This document shows positions 63,947 to 64,000 of a stretch of 64,000 bases of DNA, piece by piece; the stretch's first letter is position 1; every line of letters begins with the position of its first letter. Origin of the DNA: CALINF01 sp039980455 (GTDB taxonomy: Bacteria > Pseudomonadota > Gammaproteobacteria > Pseudomonadales > Halieaceae); assembly GCA_039980455.1 (NCBI GenBank), contig JBDXCG010000003.1, positions 186,001 to 250,000 on the forward strand. The letters are read 5' to 3'. A model generated the notes under the pieces. That model saw only the letters and a program-made list of their open reading frames with translations. It searched no databases and had not been told where the DNA came from. Made by a program: the position numbers and the translations under genes.

Positions 63947-64000
63947 TCAGTCTAGCTCTTTTTTGCGCCCCTCCCAGCGATCTAAGAGACTGTGCTCAAT
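63947..64000 (-). CDS. C-terminal end of an unidentified gene (cut by window edge)
   Basis: On the minus strand the frame entering from the right edge reads IEHSLLDRWEGRKKELD then TGA at 63949-63947. The highly charged helical tail looks like real protein and converges on the SDR gene. Too short to assign. Confidence 0.4.
   Translation of the reverse strand: MEHSLLDRWEGRKKELD

Overview
The window looks like a chromosome segment from a heterotrophic marine gammaproteobacterium. The evidence is a Gram-negative envelope (two TonB-dependent receptors, an OprB-type porin, an RND pump, several lipoboxes), a complete exo-acting alginate-degradation locus, a formylglycine sulfatase, and a SigF/NrsF-type stress module. 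I cannot name the genus; the gene repertoire would fit the Halieaceae/Cellvibrionales neighbourhood (inference). No tRNA, rRNA, CRISPR array, integrase or intact insertion sequence was seen.

Region 1 (1-10.8 kb) is an accessory catabolic or envelope cluster. An AraC regulator is divergent from an OprB-type porin. The porin is followed by a DUF3604 protein, a small beta-barrel-like exported protein, a lipoprotein, a CxAxR sulfatase and a second DUF3604 protein. A decayed fragment of a third DUF3604 gene lies directly downstream. Both intact DUF3604 proteins are exported and keep HxH, TDH, PHN and DxH motifs resembling a PHP-type metal site. This is the best candidate here for an undescribed system.

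Region 2 (10.8-21.3 kb) holds a nine-domain hybrid histidine kinase overlapping a REC-only response regulator. A convergent three-gene unit follows (BASS symporter, GPH transporter, unknown membrane-anchored protein), then a GNAT acetyltransferase. A spondin-domain secreted protein comes next, with an ECF sigma factor and its NrsF-like membrane anti-sigma; a SigF-like promoter precedes the spondin gene.

Region 3 (21.4-34.1 kb) is the alginate locus: FCD-type GntR regulator, TonB-dependent receptor, PL6 lyase, KdgF, hexuronate-type MFS permease, DEH-reductase candidate, KDG kinase and PL17 exolyase. The proposed flow is oligo-alginate import by the receptor, periplasmic cleavage by PL6 and PL17, inner-membrane uptake by the permease, ring opening by KdgF, reduction to KDG and phosphorylation to KDPG. 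A dyad brackets the core promoter of the receptor gene. Strong hairpins sit at every wide gene junction from the receptor to the reductase.

Region 4 (34.1-45 kb) carries MtfA-like and M19 peptidases, small metal/cysteine-cluster proteins, a second TonB receptor and an RND efflux pair divergent from it. Region 5 (45-64 kb) carries a 2681-residue DUF11-repeat surface protein with an IPTL-like C-terminus, PPK2, an M1-family aminopeptidase lipoprotein with a degenerate exopeptidase motif, a DUF547 protein, an acetolactate-synthase-like ThDP enzyme paired with an aldehyde dehydrogenase, a DUF389 membrane protein fused to a META/HslJ-like domain, and an SDR. Both window edges cut genes.
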